The notes under the pieces are model-generated. The model had not been told where the DNA came from, searched no databases, and worked only from the letters and a program-made list of their open reading frames with translations. The position numbers were made by a program, and so were the translations under genes. This document shows, one piece after another, positions 36,153-47,546 of a stretch of DNA of 64,000 nt. Origin of the DNA: Diogma glabrata (taxonomy: Eukaryota; Arthropoda; Insecta; Diptera; Cylindrotomidae); NCBI GenBank assembly GCA_963693315.1, contig OY856186.1, forward strand, positions 80,791,040-80,855,039, read 5' to 3'. How positions within the stretch are numbered: position 1 is the stretch's first letter; the number at the start of each line of letters is the position of its first letter.

Positions 36153-36570
36153 TTACAACTGGGGAAATGAGTGTAGGAGAATGGGGGGGGTTTTGGATCT
36201 GTATAATCCTATTATAAACATAGTTTCATAAACACCTGAGATCTTCAGTGCTATAGAATTATGGTGCTTAGTGTTCAACTCGTAGGCCTTAATTCTCATA
36301 CATGAAAGTGAATTTCGAACAAATACACAGACGCCATGCTTGTTATAAAAGGAATGTTCCAATTCGTAACTATTTATCGAGATCCAATTTCGACGCTTTG
36401 CCACTATCAATTGTTTCGGTAAGAAACAATATGTCAGGTTTATTTTTTTCTATGTAGTGATGAACAACGTTTAGATTCGAATTGAGGCCTCTTATGTTGG
36501 TGAAGTCAATGCTAAGCTGTTGGTTCACTCTGCTGCCATTTTGTTGAGACATAGACTTACCCTTTGACAT
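36153..36570 (-). pseudogene. CR1-like LINE endonuclease
   Basis: An ATG at 36570 starts MSKGKSMSQQ; then FTNIRGLNSNLN and DILFLTETI carry the N and E of the EEP fold. A frameshift near 36390 is followed by HGVCVFVRNSL. The catalytic middle part is missing. Confidence 0.75.
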
Positions 36571-37284
36571 TGCAGGTATAGATACTGAAATTCGGCCAGG
36601 CCAGTACAAAAAAAACTGTGTATCTCTGTCACAAAAACACGATAAGGGAAGGCAAAAAAATAGGGACACAAAAGACACTAACAAAATTGAAAAGTACAAA
36701 TAAAGGGTTAAAATTGTGAAACAAATAACTTGAAAAAAAAACCAAAATAACCGAACAAAAAACTCAAAAAACACACCTATTACATTTTTGCCATTTTTTC
36801 TGAAAAAATCGTCAAAATTCAAAAAAAGTATTTTTGGGCACATCTACTACTCATGACCTTTCCAACGATATACATATTGCCACACTTTTGATGGTACAAA
36901 TATTTTAAAATTGTACCACAAAAATATTGCTTACGTATTTATATATAGATATAGATTGATTTTGAATTGTGAAACAAATAACTTAAAAAAAAACAAAATC
37001 GCCGAACAAAAAACTCAAAAACACACCTATTACATTTTTGCCATTTTTTCTGAAAAAATTTTCAAAATTCAAAAAAAAGTATTTTTCTGCACTTCTACTC
37101 CTCATGACCTTTCCAACGATTACATATTGCCACACTTTTGATGGGACAAAAATTTTAAAATTGTACCACAAAAATATTGCTTACGTATTTATATATAGAT
37201 TAGTTAGAAATAAAATGTTGATTTAGTCAAATAAAATAGCTGACTAAGTTGATTTAACATGTAGTATGATTTGGAACGCAGACT

Positions 37285-37797
37285 CGAATGCAACTATTGC
37301 AACCGCGCAACTATATAAATTTCCTAATGGACCATATCTTGCACAAGGAGTTGAGAAGTTTTCATCGAAAAATTTAATTCTGTTATAGCCATATTCCGTG
37401 ATAATTGCCGTCCTTACCGTTGAAAAGTTATCATTTGTGATTCAAGACATTTTAGGAATATCGTATCGTATGCCGTTTTTCCCACGACTGGTAATTATAA
37501 AATCATTGAATGCTATATCCTTAAATGTTATGTGAATGAAAAAAAAATCCTACATCCTTTGGTTGTAAGCTATACGAACAGTGTTGAGGGCAAATAATAA
37601 TTTTGTTTTCATTTGCATAATACTATTGAACTCAAAGAAACGTGACTACTATGGTTATCTAAAGTATCAGTAGAATTATGATCTCATTACTACATGACTG
37701 TATGTATGTAGTAGATGTACACTACTACAGTATGAAGTTTTAAATGATTTAGGACGCTTGAACAATTCTGCTGTCATCTATCCAGAATCGAATTGCC
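37285..37797. other. Spacer
   Basis: Nothing recognised. Confidence 0.35.
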
Positions 37798-37875
37798 AAT
37801 AGCGTCAGTGCCGTCCCAATGTATTTGGGGGCCGCTGGCCCACTATTTCTAGGGGGCCTTTTTGAAAATTAACAA

Positions 37876-38104
37876 TAAGACTGCGTTCCAATTGATGCTT
37901 AATTGTACTAAACGTGCTAAATCAATTTAGTCAACTATTTTATTTGACTAAATTATATTTTGTTTCTAAATAATTTGGAAGAAATTTATACGTTAAACGA
38001 TATCTGACAACTTGATTATATTAAATTGAATTAAAATCCGGTAATTTTGTAAAACTAAATTTAGATTTAGCAGTTTCGTACAATTTAGCAGGAACCCAGT
38101 CTAA
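37876..38104 (+). mobile_element. TAA-type MITE X, intact copy
   Basis: A 223-bp element, 37879-38101, with inverted ends GACTGCGTTCC and GACTGGGTTCC and a TAA on both sides. A 3-bp TWA target fits PIF/Harbinger-type MITEs. Same family as the split copy at 33492-37284. Confidence 0.7.
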
Positions 38105-38174
38105 ATTAAATTTAAAAGCATAATTACTTACGGGTTTTTGAGGTTTATTATAAAGTTTATTTTATTTAAATATT

Positions 38175-39100
38175 TTTTCTTCTCACTTTTTTGTCAACAA
38201 ATCTATCTACAACATCTTCAAATTCTATAGATTTTAATGGGGCTTATGATTGAAAACGCGTGGAAAACGTAAACGTCAATGAAACGTGAAACGTAGTCAA
38301 TTGGTATGATTGAAAACGCGTGACAAACGTTTTATTTCGAACTTATTTTTTTGTATGATTGAAAACGCGTGATATCCGTTTCTTGTACAAAATTGAAACG
38401 TAAGATTAGACTTGCGTTTAGAATAATTTTAAAACTTAAAAATGTAAGTTTATCATTTTATTTATTAATTTCGAGTGAAAATGAACAATGTTTTAAATTT
38501 TAAGCACATTTATTATTTTAAAATTTAAGGAGAAAGATTATTAGGGGAAAAATATCAAATCAAAAGTAGTATTGTATTAAAAATTAGTAAGAAGAATGAA
38601 AGAGAGCCCTGATGTAGCTAATTATTATTTTTATTTTATCCAAATATTTGAATTTTTTAAGTTTAGTACTGAGCACAATGATGTTTTTTTTAACAAACAA
38701 TTAGATCTGACAATTAACAACAAATTATTTTGACAATCTGACAGTTTCTTAATTTCGAAAAAAAATTCGAACTAACTTTTTATCACGCGTTTTCAATCAT
38801 ACCTAAATTAGGTGAAGGTGAATAATCTTAACCGTGTGATGCGTTTTCCGTGCGTTTTCAATCATAAGCCCCAATAAATCACTTTCTATGCACATCAACG
38901 CAAGGGAATTCAGTCGCTCCTGCGGCATGCTGTTTCGCAAATCATTTTTTATGTATTTCATCGCCTAAAAAGACTGTTCTCCTGAACAATTAGTGACCTT
39001 AATGGTTAAAAAAATTTTGAATGCTCTTTCTATGTTTGGAAACATATTAATTAAATTCTTTTGAATAATAAGTGTTATCCTCAATAAGAGATATAACGGG
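38175..39100 (-). pseudogene. hAT transposase C-terminal dimerisation region, broken
   Basis: On the minus strand: FPNIERAFKIFLTI, NCSGEQSF, KNDLRNSMPQERLNSLALMC, then after a MITE insertion (38239-38872) LKSIEFEDVVDRFVDKKVR and stop. This is the hAT C-terminal dimer motif (usual form CSGERSFS...LRSTM.QERLN.LALL). A stop codon at 38965-38967 follows QSF. The rest of the transposase is gone. Confidence 0.8.
38236..38875. mobile_element. MITE with GGGGCTTATGATTG ends and 3-bp TSD
   Basis: Element 38239-38872, 634 bp. Ends GGGGCTTATGATTGAAAACG in perfect inversion, flanked by AAT duplications. The motif TGATTGAAAACGCGTG is repeated at least three times on the left and twice, inverted, on the right. 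It sits inside the hAT transposase codons, giving a clean empty-site prediction. Confidence 0.85.
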
Positions 39101-39184
39101 AAATATTTCCTAATATATTAAATATTCAAAGATTTTCTGATATAAATTATAATGTCTTTTTGTGATTATTTAATAGCTATTTAT

Positions 39185-39303
39185 GAAACAAGTTGCTAAA
39201 TTAGGTTGTTTTAAGCACATGATGTGAAATTAGCAACCGAGACGAAGCCGAGGTTGACAATACATCGAGTGCTTAAAACAACTAATTTAGCAACGTGTTT
39301 CAT
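39185..39303. repeat. Hairpin
   Basis: AAACAAGTTGCTAAATTAGG (from 39187) pairs with the reverse complement at 39278-39301, with TGTTTTAAGCAC also inverted. Confidence 0.65.
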
Positions 39304-39467
39304 ACGGAGTGTAACGAAGCTGCAAAATTAAACTTTTATAAAAAATACAACTAAACAAATTGCATTTGTATCTAGTACGTTTTGAGCAAACCAATTTGAT
39401 CTTATAAGGAGTATGTAGCCTTAGTTTTCTTTTAGTTTTCATACTGCCAATTGTGAAAAATATCAAG

Positions 39468-39795
39468 ATGAGTTCAAGTGATGATGATTTTGTATCGTCA
39501 GATATAGAAAAAGCAGCAAATGAAGCTATTTCTACAATCGTACCGGAAAAATTGGCAAAATTGGCGTACGAAACTTCATATAAAAATTTTGATGAGTGGT
39601 TCAAAGAATCAAAAACTACAACAATCAATGACATGGTCATGCTGGCCTATTTTGTAAGAAAACTAGGATCCATGAAACCTTCAACATCGTGGTGCGAGTA
39701 CTCTAAACTAATAACTATGGTTTATTTGAACGCCAGCGTGGATATGAAATCATTCACGAATTTGATAGCTTTATTTAAGCATTACTCTAGTAAAT
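39468..39795 (+). pseudogene. Crypton-like tyrosine recombinase, N-terminal fragment
   Basis: Begins MSSSDDDFVSSDIEKAANEA, then LPEK-like VPEKLAKLAYETSYKNFDEW, NDMVMLAYFVRKLG, KPSTSWCEYSKL and LIALFKHYSSKFG. This order matches the SAM-like N-terminal domain of the tyrosine recombinases of insect Crypton-type elements and their domesticated relatives. It is cut off after about 110 residues by a palindrome; no catalytic R-H-R-Y part is present. Confidence 0.5.
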
Positions 39796-39974
39796 TTGGT
39801 CAGATTCATTCAAGTACTAATTGTAGTTGTTTAATAGTTTATTAAAGCATTAATAATAATTGTTTAATGATTCATTAAAGTACTTATACTTTAATGAATC
39901 CTTAAACCATAATTATTAATGCTTTAATAAAATATTAAACAACTACAATTAGTACTTTAATGAATCTGACCAAT
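39796..39974. repeat. Near-perfect palindrome
   Basis: Arms of about 85 bp beginning TTGGTCAGATTCATT and ending in its reverse complement, including CTAATTGTAGTTGTTTAAT. It truncates the recombinase-like frame. Confidence 0.8.
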
Positions 39975-40237
39975 GTACTAGATTAATGCTTAAATAAAGC
40001 TCATTTAATTACTAAAATGACGCACGAAAAAGGGTAGATTTTGCAACTTAGTTACAAAAAATGAATTTTTGAAATTGGCATGGGCCCAGTAAAAAAAATC
40101 GCATTGTTGTTTTTTAAATTTATTATTTGAAGTGTTCATTTTTATGAGTCTCTTATGGTGGGCCCCCGGCTCAGGGCTGGGTGGGCCGTACCGTAGTAAC
40201 GGCACTGAATAGCGTTGACGATTCCAACAATACTATA

Positions 40238-40610
40238 CCAGGGTTTCGAACCGGAACCAAACTGAAAACCGTTATTAACCGAAATTTATGGCTGAACCGG
40301 AACGTAACCGATACCGTAATTTTTTATATGTAATGAACCGTAACCGGAAGGAAAAAATCATTTTATTTACGGTTCATGTGAAACGGTTTGCAGTGAAAGA
40401 ACAAAAAAAATATTCTAACAAAAAGCAACTCATATATTATGAGTAAGATTTTTATTTCGCATGTAAAATTAGGTATAGGTACTACATTTTTGGTTTATAA
40501 TCTAGTCCAAAATTTATTACATTTTTTTAAAATATCATGAAACCATGCAGCAAATTTTGAGAGGCATATTGAAAGGTGTCATAAAAAAGAATTTAAAATG
40601 TCTTAAAATA
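40238..40610 (+). mobile_element. hAT element, left end only
   Basis: Starts CAGGGTTTCGAACCGG and continues with GAACCGGAACC and CCGTAACCGG repeats, the same architecture as the hAT at 32638. No right terminus or target duplication is found before 40616, so it is truncated. Confidence 0.6.
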
Positions 40611-40615
40611 TCGAG

Positions 40616-40800
40616 TGGGTGGACTCTCGCACCCTTGGTGCGAAATTCCTCTCTTAAGATGGAATCTCGCACCCAGTGCGAAATTCTACTTTAAGGGTAG
40701 AAACTCGCACCGGTGCGAAAGTCACCTCATTAGTGGAATCTCGCATCGGTGGAATCTCGCACTAGTGGAATCTCGCAAGAGTGGAATCTCTCACCACTTT
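40616..40800. repeat. Short repeats around CTCGCACC
   Basis: TGGAATCTCGCA or GGACTCTCGCA occurs about eight times, interleaved with the complement GGTGCGAAA three times. Spacing 12-35 bp, irregular. GC-richer than its surroundings and directly next to the (AT)n tract. Confidence 0.75.
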
Positions 40801-40824
40801 CTCCATATGATGTTGGATGGAGCA

Positions 40825-42332
<1,508 letters not shown>

Positions 42333-42333
42333 C

Positions 42334-42351
42334 TGGCGCCGAAACAGGGAC
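42334..42351 (+). other. Primer-binding site
   Basis: TGGCGCCGAAACAGGGAC resembles the 3' end of tRNA-Lys as used by many retroelements. A degenerate second copy, TGGCTCCGTATCAGGGTC, lies 30 bp upstream inside both LTRs. Confidence 0.75.
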
Positions 42352-42875
42352 CCGTTAGGTTAATTACAGTTATATTTCTTGTATTTTTTTAGATATATAT
42401 ATATAAATAATTTGGTGGGAAAATATTTTCCAGGTTGGGCGTTGGCAAGCCGGTTTTTTTTTTGAAAAAAACTTTTTTTTGTGGAACATTTTATATTATT
42501 ATATTTATATATTTATATATTAATTGATTATTTCAATTCAGATTAATTAATATCTATATATAGTTTATTTTTCGCGTCGGTTTATTTAGCTAAATTTTGT
42601 TAAAAAGCTAGAGGAAAAAATAAAGGTTTAGTTTCTAAGGTGTTCATGTGTATATTTATCATAAGTACTCTAAATTTATATTTTCAAAAATTTAAAGAAT
42701 TCCGCGTTTCTCTTTGTAAGTTTTAGGATAAACCAGTTGTGGTTTTTTTTTGGTAATAGGGTGGTGGCAACCGGTTTGGGCCGTGGTTGTCAATCAGCTT
42801 TTTGTTTATCTTGAAATAAACCAGTTATTGGTTTCGTTTGGATTAGGAAATTATATATTTTGAATTTTGATAAGA

Positions 42876-43433
42876 ATGTATACAATTATGAGGGGTCAGG
42901 GGTTGATAAGGAGGTGTCGGCCAGGTGGGTTTGAGCCCTGGATGAATGAGGTGGATGGGAGAGCGAATGAGGAGAGAAAAGAGAGAATGGTTGAGGCGAG
43001 GAATGTAGTGGATGGAATGATAAATGTGATTCTGGATGAAGTAAAACATAAAATATTTTTGGAATTGATGGATGATATTTACGAAGAAAAATATGATGAG
43101 TTTCTGGATGATTTGATTTGTGAGATAGTGAATGAGGAGTTGAATGGGGTGAATGAGGAAGCGGATGAGATGGATGAAGTGACTGAGGAAGTGAATGTGG
43201 GCTGGCGTGAGAGAAGGAGGATAAATAGAAATAGGAGCTCTCACCTGAAGAGGAAGGAGAGGAGAAGAAGGGAGAAGGAGAGTCGCTTGGTCGTGGAGCT
43301 GGGAGCTTCCTCGACCAAGAGTACTCAAACGGAGGAGCTGGTTGAGGAGGTCCCCATCTCACCGACCACGCGACAGGAAGAGGAGTGGTCTGGTCCACAG
43401 GAGGCCCCTGTTCCTCATTGTATAATTAGTTAA
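42876..43433 (+). CDS. Extra charged ORF upstream of gag
   Basis: An open frame from ATG 42876 of 185 codons, between the primer-binding site and gag. It is rich in Glu, Asp, Arg and Lys; an acidic, probably helical middle part (DDIYEEKYDEFLDDLI) is followed by a basic block (RERRRINRNR, then KRKERRRREKE) and an acidic tail. The sense strand is strongly purine-biased compared with its surroundings. No domain is recognised. It could be an accessory ORF, or an N-terminal extension once joined to gag. Confidence 0.55.
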   Translation: MYTIMRGQGLIRRCRPGGFEPWMNEVDGRANEERKERMVEARNVVDGMINVILDEVKHKIFLELMDDIYEEKYDEFLDDLICEIVNEELNGVNEEADEMDEVTEEVNVGWRERRRINRNRSSHLKRKERRRREKESRLVVELGASSTKSTQTEELVEEVPISPTTRQEEEWSGPQEAPVPHCIIS

Positions 43434-45743
43434 GACTAATTTTTTTTTAATTTTGAAAAAAACCGTTTTGGGACAGCAATTTTTTTGGAGATTGGTTTTT
43501 GTGCTGTCATTTGCTTTTAGTAATACTAATTGTTTTTTTATTTGGAAAAAAGAAAACCGTTTTGGGGAAGCAGTTTTTTTTTTGGAATTTTTTTATGCTA
43601 CCACGTACATATTGTACATATTTTTGGTATACTATTGTACATATCTTTTGTATATCCTGTACATATTTTTTTTTATATACATAGTACAATTTTTTGTACA
43701 TAATGTATATTTATATTTGGTTATATATTGTACATATTTTTGGATGATGCAATTAATTTATATATGAAATTAATCGTATGTTTTTCTGATTGTGGTTAAG
43801 TCATGTTTCTATGAGTTTTAGGATGTTATTAACGTAATAAAGGTTAACATTGACCAAACAGCTTTTCAACGGTTTTGTATAAGTTTAAATCTTTCGTCAC
43901 TACTTTCAAAGTATTATTGGTCTATGTTTATGGAAGTACAATTGAAAATAATTAATTCCCATCAACTTTATAGAGTGAGCCGGATCCAAATCAATATCTC
44001 TACATTTGTCATCATATTGATCCGCTAATGTACGTATACAGATCTCGTATGAGTCCATTTTAGCTACCACCATTTTTTTTAGAATTATTTTTTCATTGCG
44101 ATTAATTTTAAAAAGTGGTATAAATATAGAAATAATTATTTTTAGCTAACATTTAATTTTGTTTTTGATACAATAAATAAAGCGAAAGATTTAACCTAAA
44201 CAAATATATTAGAGTTAATAACTTAAAAATTAGTAAGCTTAGTTTTGAATTTAAAATAATCGTAATTTTTTTTTAAATTACCAATTTATTATTTAGTCTG
44301 AAGATTAAATTTAATTAATTTCATGTAAAACTTTATTAACACATATTATGTATTTCATGTTTCGATTTAGCATTTTTAAATAAGAAATTATTTAGATTAT
44401 GGATAAGTTATATATTATTTAGGTTTATTGATTCACTTTTCCCAGCGGTAGGCCTAAAAAGCCATCCATAGAGCTTCACTCTTCAACATTGATGTCGTTC
44501 TTAGATCGCCTATGGCCATCGGGGTTATGCGATCGAAGAACATTGGTATCTTCTCTTCATTCGGCGAGGAAGTTCTCAGGGACGAGGAGTGGTGTTGCTG
44601 TGTTTGTACTTAGGTGCAAACCAGTAGGACCATTCCTAGCTCAGAGGCTTCTTCGGTGTAATGAAGAGAAGAACCAATTGTACTTTTGCTTTCAGGATCA
44701 GAGGCTTCACCTCATACAAATTCAAAAACTTTCCATTTTTCCACTTAGCTTTTACAATAGAACAATTTTTCATAGAGTTTAAGATTTGAAGTCTGGTGCT
44801 CGGGAGCGTTCTACAACTTTCGCATTAGGTTTAGTTGTAATTTATTTTTAGGTTAAACAAGCACAACTGGGTCAGTAGAAATGGACCTAGTGTCTAATCG
44901 TGACAGTTGTGATTGTTTTATTAGGTTGGGGAGAATCTGTTCTGTAGAATCTGGTCGTTAGGGGCTTTTCTAGTCAGTTCTCACATGCATTGTTGGAGTG
45001 GGCTCGCGAACGCGATATTTCAAATTTAAATGAAATGGATATTGTAACCATACTTACTTTTTAAATTGTCTCCAGACGAATCTTGACCTTGGGAATCTCT
45101 TATCTAATTATTAAATAAAAATAAAAATAAAATAAATCAAACAAATTTTTCAAAAATTAAATAAATAAAATTTTTTATTAAATAAAGTAAATTTTCGTAA
45201 TTAAATAATTTTAGGTAAATAAATAATTAAATTTTCTTAATAAGCAAGACATCAAGATATAAATAAATATTTTTATTTTTTTTAAAAAATAAATAAATAT
45301 TTCAAAGTTAAGACGGTGCATCCGATAAATAAACATTCTTTTGAATATTTTTTATTTTTCAATTTTTTTTAAAAATAAATAAATATTTTTAGGGGTGCTA
45401 TCGTCAATAAATAATTTTAGGTATATAATTAATTCTGAAATTTCAGCATATCTGAAATTAAAATAAATAAATTATATTTTTACATATACAATATCTTAGG
45501 AATTTTTGTACAGATTCAGCAAGGATTAACTACGACGGTCTTTCCTTTGGTTCCTTTACGAAGTTTGTTTTTTTTACAAAAATTTTCTGTTTTTTTTGGG
45601 GCGTTCGTTGGTTTTTTTTCGTTTTGCGCTTTTTATTGTTTTCACTTTTACAGCGTACTAGCTACATTTTTTTTTGTTGAGATTGGTTTTATTGTTGTTG
45701 TTTGTTATTGTGAATTCTGGATTCTATAAATTTTACCATCAAA
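43434..45743 (+). other. Retrotransposon leader between the extra ORF and gag
   Basis: 2.3 kb without a supported ORF. It includes a TTGTACATA-rich stretch (43600-43740) and an AATAAATAAA-rich stretch (45110-45470). Confidence 0.6.
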
Positions 45744-47546
45744 ATGTCAAACCAACTAGACGTGGACCATCCGTTCTACGGTTTGGAATCCAGTGAACTG
45801 CAGATCGAATGTCTGGTTCGGGGTGTGGATTTTAGAGGGGTCAATTGGGCAGAGGAACTGCGAAACCACGTAAATCATGGTGCAGTTCCAGTAACGGTAT
45901 CTCATGCGAGAGACTTGGTAGCTGAGTCTCAAACGGTGGTGCAGGCAGCACAAGTTGTTTTAGATCAGGTACGTCGACTTCAACCACCGGTTAATCAGAT
46001 CTTCTTAGACGGTTTGGCGAATCGAGTGTTGCATTATACAGGTAGGATGAATAGGTTGGGTCCTCGCAATGACTTGCAAGAAGCCCGCACCTACGCTATC
46101 TCCCAATTGTCACGCGCTTGGGATATAATAAGATCGTTGTCGACACGTCCAGTTATGCAGAGTAAACCAGGAGGATCATCTGTACCATCCGAATCGCCTG
46201 CGTTTCAGCCAGAGGAGAGATCCACTCCAATACCAGTACAGCCAATAACTAATACGATACACAGTTTAAATCGTACAGACCATCAACAACAGAGACGGTC
46301 AGAACAATTACCACCATCGTATTTTCAACAATCAGGTTTAAGAGTGGAGGACTTCGCATTACCACAACTGGGTTCATCGTTCCAAGCTGAACAAAGATAC
46401 ATCAATCCGGCATTGGTACAGCAGCCTCTGAATTATCAACCGATACCACAGGAGCAGTTACAACAATTTCAAACAAATTATCCACAAGCTCCATTAACAG
46501 CACCACCACCATACAACCCACTTCCTCAGGTATCTCGTGTCGCGGCTCCAGCATTGTCACCGGGAGCATACCGAGAGGTACGTAGGAACAATTTGAGTCG
46601 TTATGACTCAAATTGGGTCCCGAACTTCACAGGGGATGGTCACTCTCCTGATGTTCATGAGTTTATCCATCGAGTGGAGGCGGCTGCAAGGAGGGACCGT
46701 GTGTCCTGGGACGACCTGAGGTCGATCGTTCCACGGTACCTCAAGGCAGCTGCCGATAGATATTATTTGAATTTAACTCATGAATATGAGGAAGTGACCT
46801 ACTCAGTGCTTAGGGAAGGACTCCTACGCACCTTCGGTACGCTCACCGATGATAAAGCGGTATTACGTGTTCTTTTGAACCGTAAACAGAAAGTCAAAGA
46901 GTGCGTTTATGAGTATTTAGTTGAAGTGGGTTCGTTAAATCGGAGATTAGTTCGACCATTTGCTGCAGCTGAATTATTAGAAATCGCTAGGGAAGGACTG
47001 AGTGTAGAACTGAAAAACGCTACACTTGCAGCAACAATTACAACTATGGACGAGCTCCGGACATTGTGTCAGAAGTTCGAACGTTTGTGGTCTACACCAG
47101 TCCCAACCAGAATGTCAAACTTAAGGATTAGCGAACTACAGCAAGTGGACGACTATGAATCAGAAATAGGTCCAGAACAAGATGGATATATTGAAGCTGT
47201 GGATACACAACCTAGAAGAATTCTGCAACGACCTGCGATATCATCTGGTAATACTAATCAACCTGGTCCATCAATGTCCAGACAACCAATTGTCTGTTTT
47301 AGATGCGGGGTAAATGGACATCGAGCTCCTGATTGTTCTAAAAACAGAATAAAACTGTATTGCTGGAAGTGCAACAAACCTGACGTAATTTATGCAAATT
47401 GTTCTTATTGTCACCCGTCGGTAAACTTCCGTCCGAGAGTACATGCTTCGGGGATGGTACCCTCGGTTCAACAGCCAATGAGCCCGAAGAAAGCGACGAG
47501 AGATGTAGGAACACAAGACGATCTACCACCGAAGAAACCAGAATAA
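45744..47546 (+). CDS. Gag polyprotein of the Gypsy-type element
   Basis: A 600-codon open frame. The middle is glutamine/proline-rich (about residues 150-285). The capsid-like part (about 290-460) includes WVPNFTGDGHSPDVHEFIHR and a YEYLVEVGSLNRRL segment. The C-terminus has a CCHC knuckle CFRCGVNGHRAPDC and a second Cys cluster (CWKC ... NCSYC). Structural protein that packages element RNA. Intact here, in frame 0; pol overlaps its end in the -1 frame. Confidence 0.9.
   Translation: MSNQLDVDHPFYGLESSELQIECLVRGVDFRGVNWAEELRNHVNHGAVPVTVSHARDLVAESQTVVQAAQVVLDQVRRLQPPVNQIFLDGLANRVLHYTGRMNRLGPRNDLQEARTYAISQLSRAWDIIRSLSTRPVMQSKPGGSSVPSESPAFQPEERSTPIPVQPITNTIHSLNRTDHQQQRRSEQLPPSYFQQSGLRVEDFALPQLGSSFQAEQRYINPALVQQPLNYQPIPQEQLQQFQTNYPQAPLTAPPPYNPLPQVSRVAAPALSPGAYREVRRNNLSRYDSNWVPNFTGDGHSPDVHEFIHRVEAAARRDRVSWDDLRSIVPRYLKAAADRYYLNLTHEYEEVTYSVLREGLLRTFGTLTDDKAVLRVLLNRKQKVKECVYEYLVEVGSLNRRLVRPFAAAELLEIAREGLSVELKNATLAATITTMDELRTLCQKFERLWSTPVPTRMSNLRISELQQVDDYESEIGPEQDGYIEAVDTQPRRILQRPAISSGNTNQPGPSMSRQPIVCFRCGVNGHRAPDCSKNRIKLYCWKCNKPDVIYANCSYCHPSVNFRPRVHASGMVPSVQQPMSPKKATRDVGTQDDLPPKKPE

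Larger units (their letters stand above)
34014..36708 (-). mobile_element. CR1-like LINE, near full length, degenerate
   Basis: On the minus strand: endonuclease (36570-36153), RT (36147-34950), C-terminus (34378-34145) and the CATGGTATCTTCGGATATTCA 3' UTR shared with the LINE at 27668, ending in a poly(A) (T-run at 34017-34030). About 630 bp of foreign sequence (about 34385-35015) interrupts the C-terminus. Frameshifts and stops throughout. Confidence 0.85.
33738..37199. repeat. Minisatellite with about 250-bp units, split by a LINE
   Basis: Units at 33738-33995, 36709-36952 and 36953-37199 share GAATTGTGAAACAAATAA, CACACCTATTACATTTTTGC, CACACTTTTGATGG and AAAAATATTGCTTACGTATT. The LINE at 34014-36708 sits exactly between the first and second unit. 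Confidence 0.85.
33492..37284 (-). mobile_element. TAA-type MITE X, copy 1, split by later insertions
   Basis: The two pieces 33492-33632 and 37200-37284 together equal the reverse complement of the intact 223-bp copy at 37879-38101. The 3.5 kb between them is a minisatellite-bearing insertion which itself contains a LINE. Confidence 0.7.
37798..40215 (-). mobile_element. hAT element (2.4 kb composite) with 8-bp TSD
   Basis: Element 37806-40207 with ends CAGTGCCGTC and reverse complement of CAGTGCCGTT, flanked by the 8-bp duplication AATAGCGT (37798-37805, 40208-40215). It contains the C-terminal end of a hAT transposase on the minus strand, two smaller MITEs, a Crypton-like fragment and a palindrome. 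Most of the transposase is missing. Confidence 0.88.

Noticed and set aside
42843..43398. Minus-strand open frames rich in Ser, Pro and His
   Set aside because: They are antisense shadows of the purine-rich charged ORF at 42876-43433.
47340..47350. TCTAAAAACAG as the gag-pol slippery site
   Set aside because: It lies upstream of the first stop in the pol frame (47381), so a shift there would terminate.
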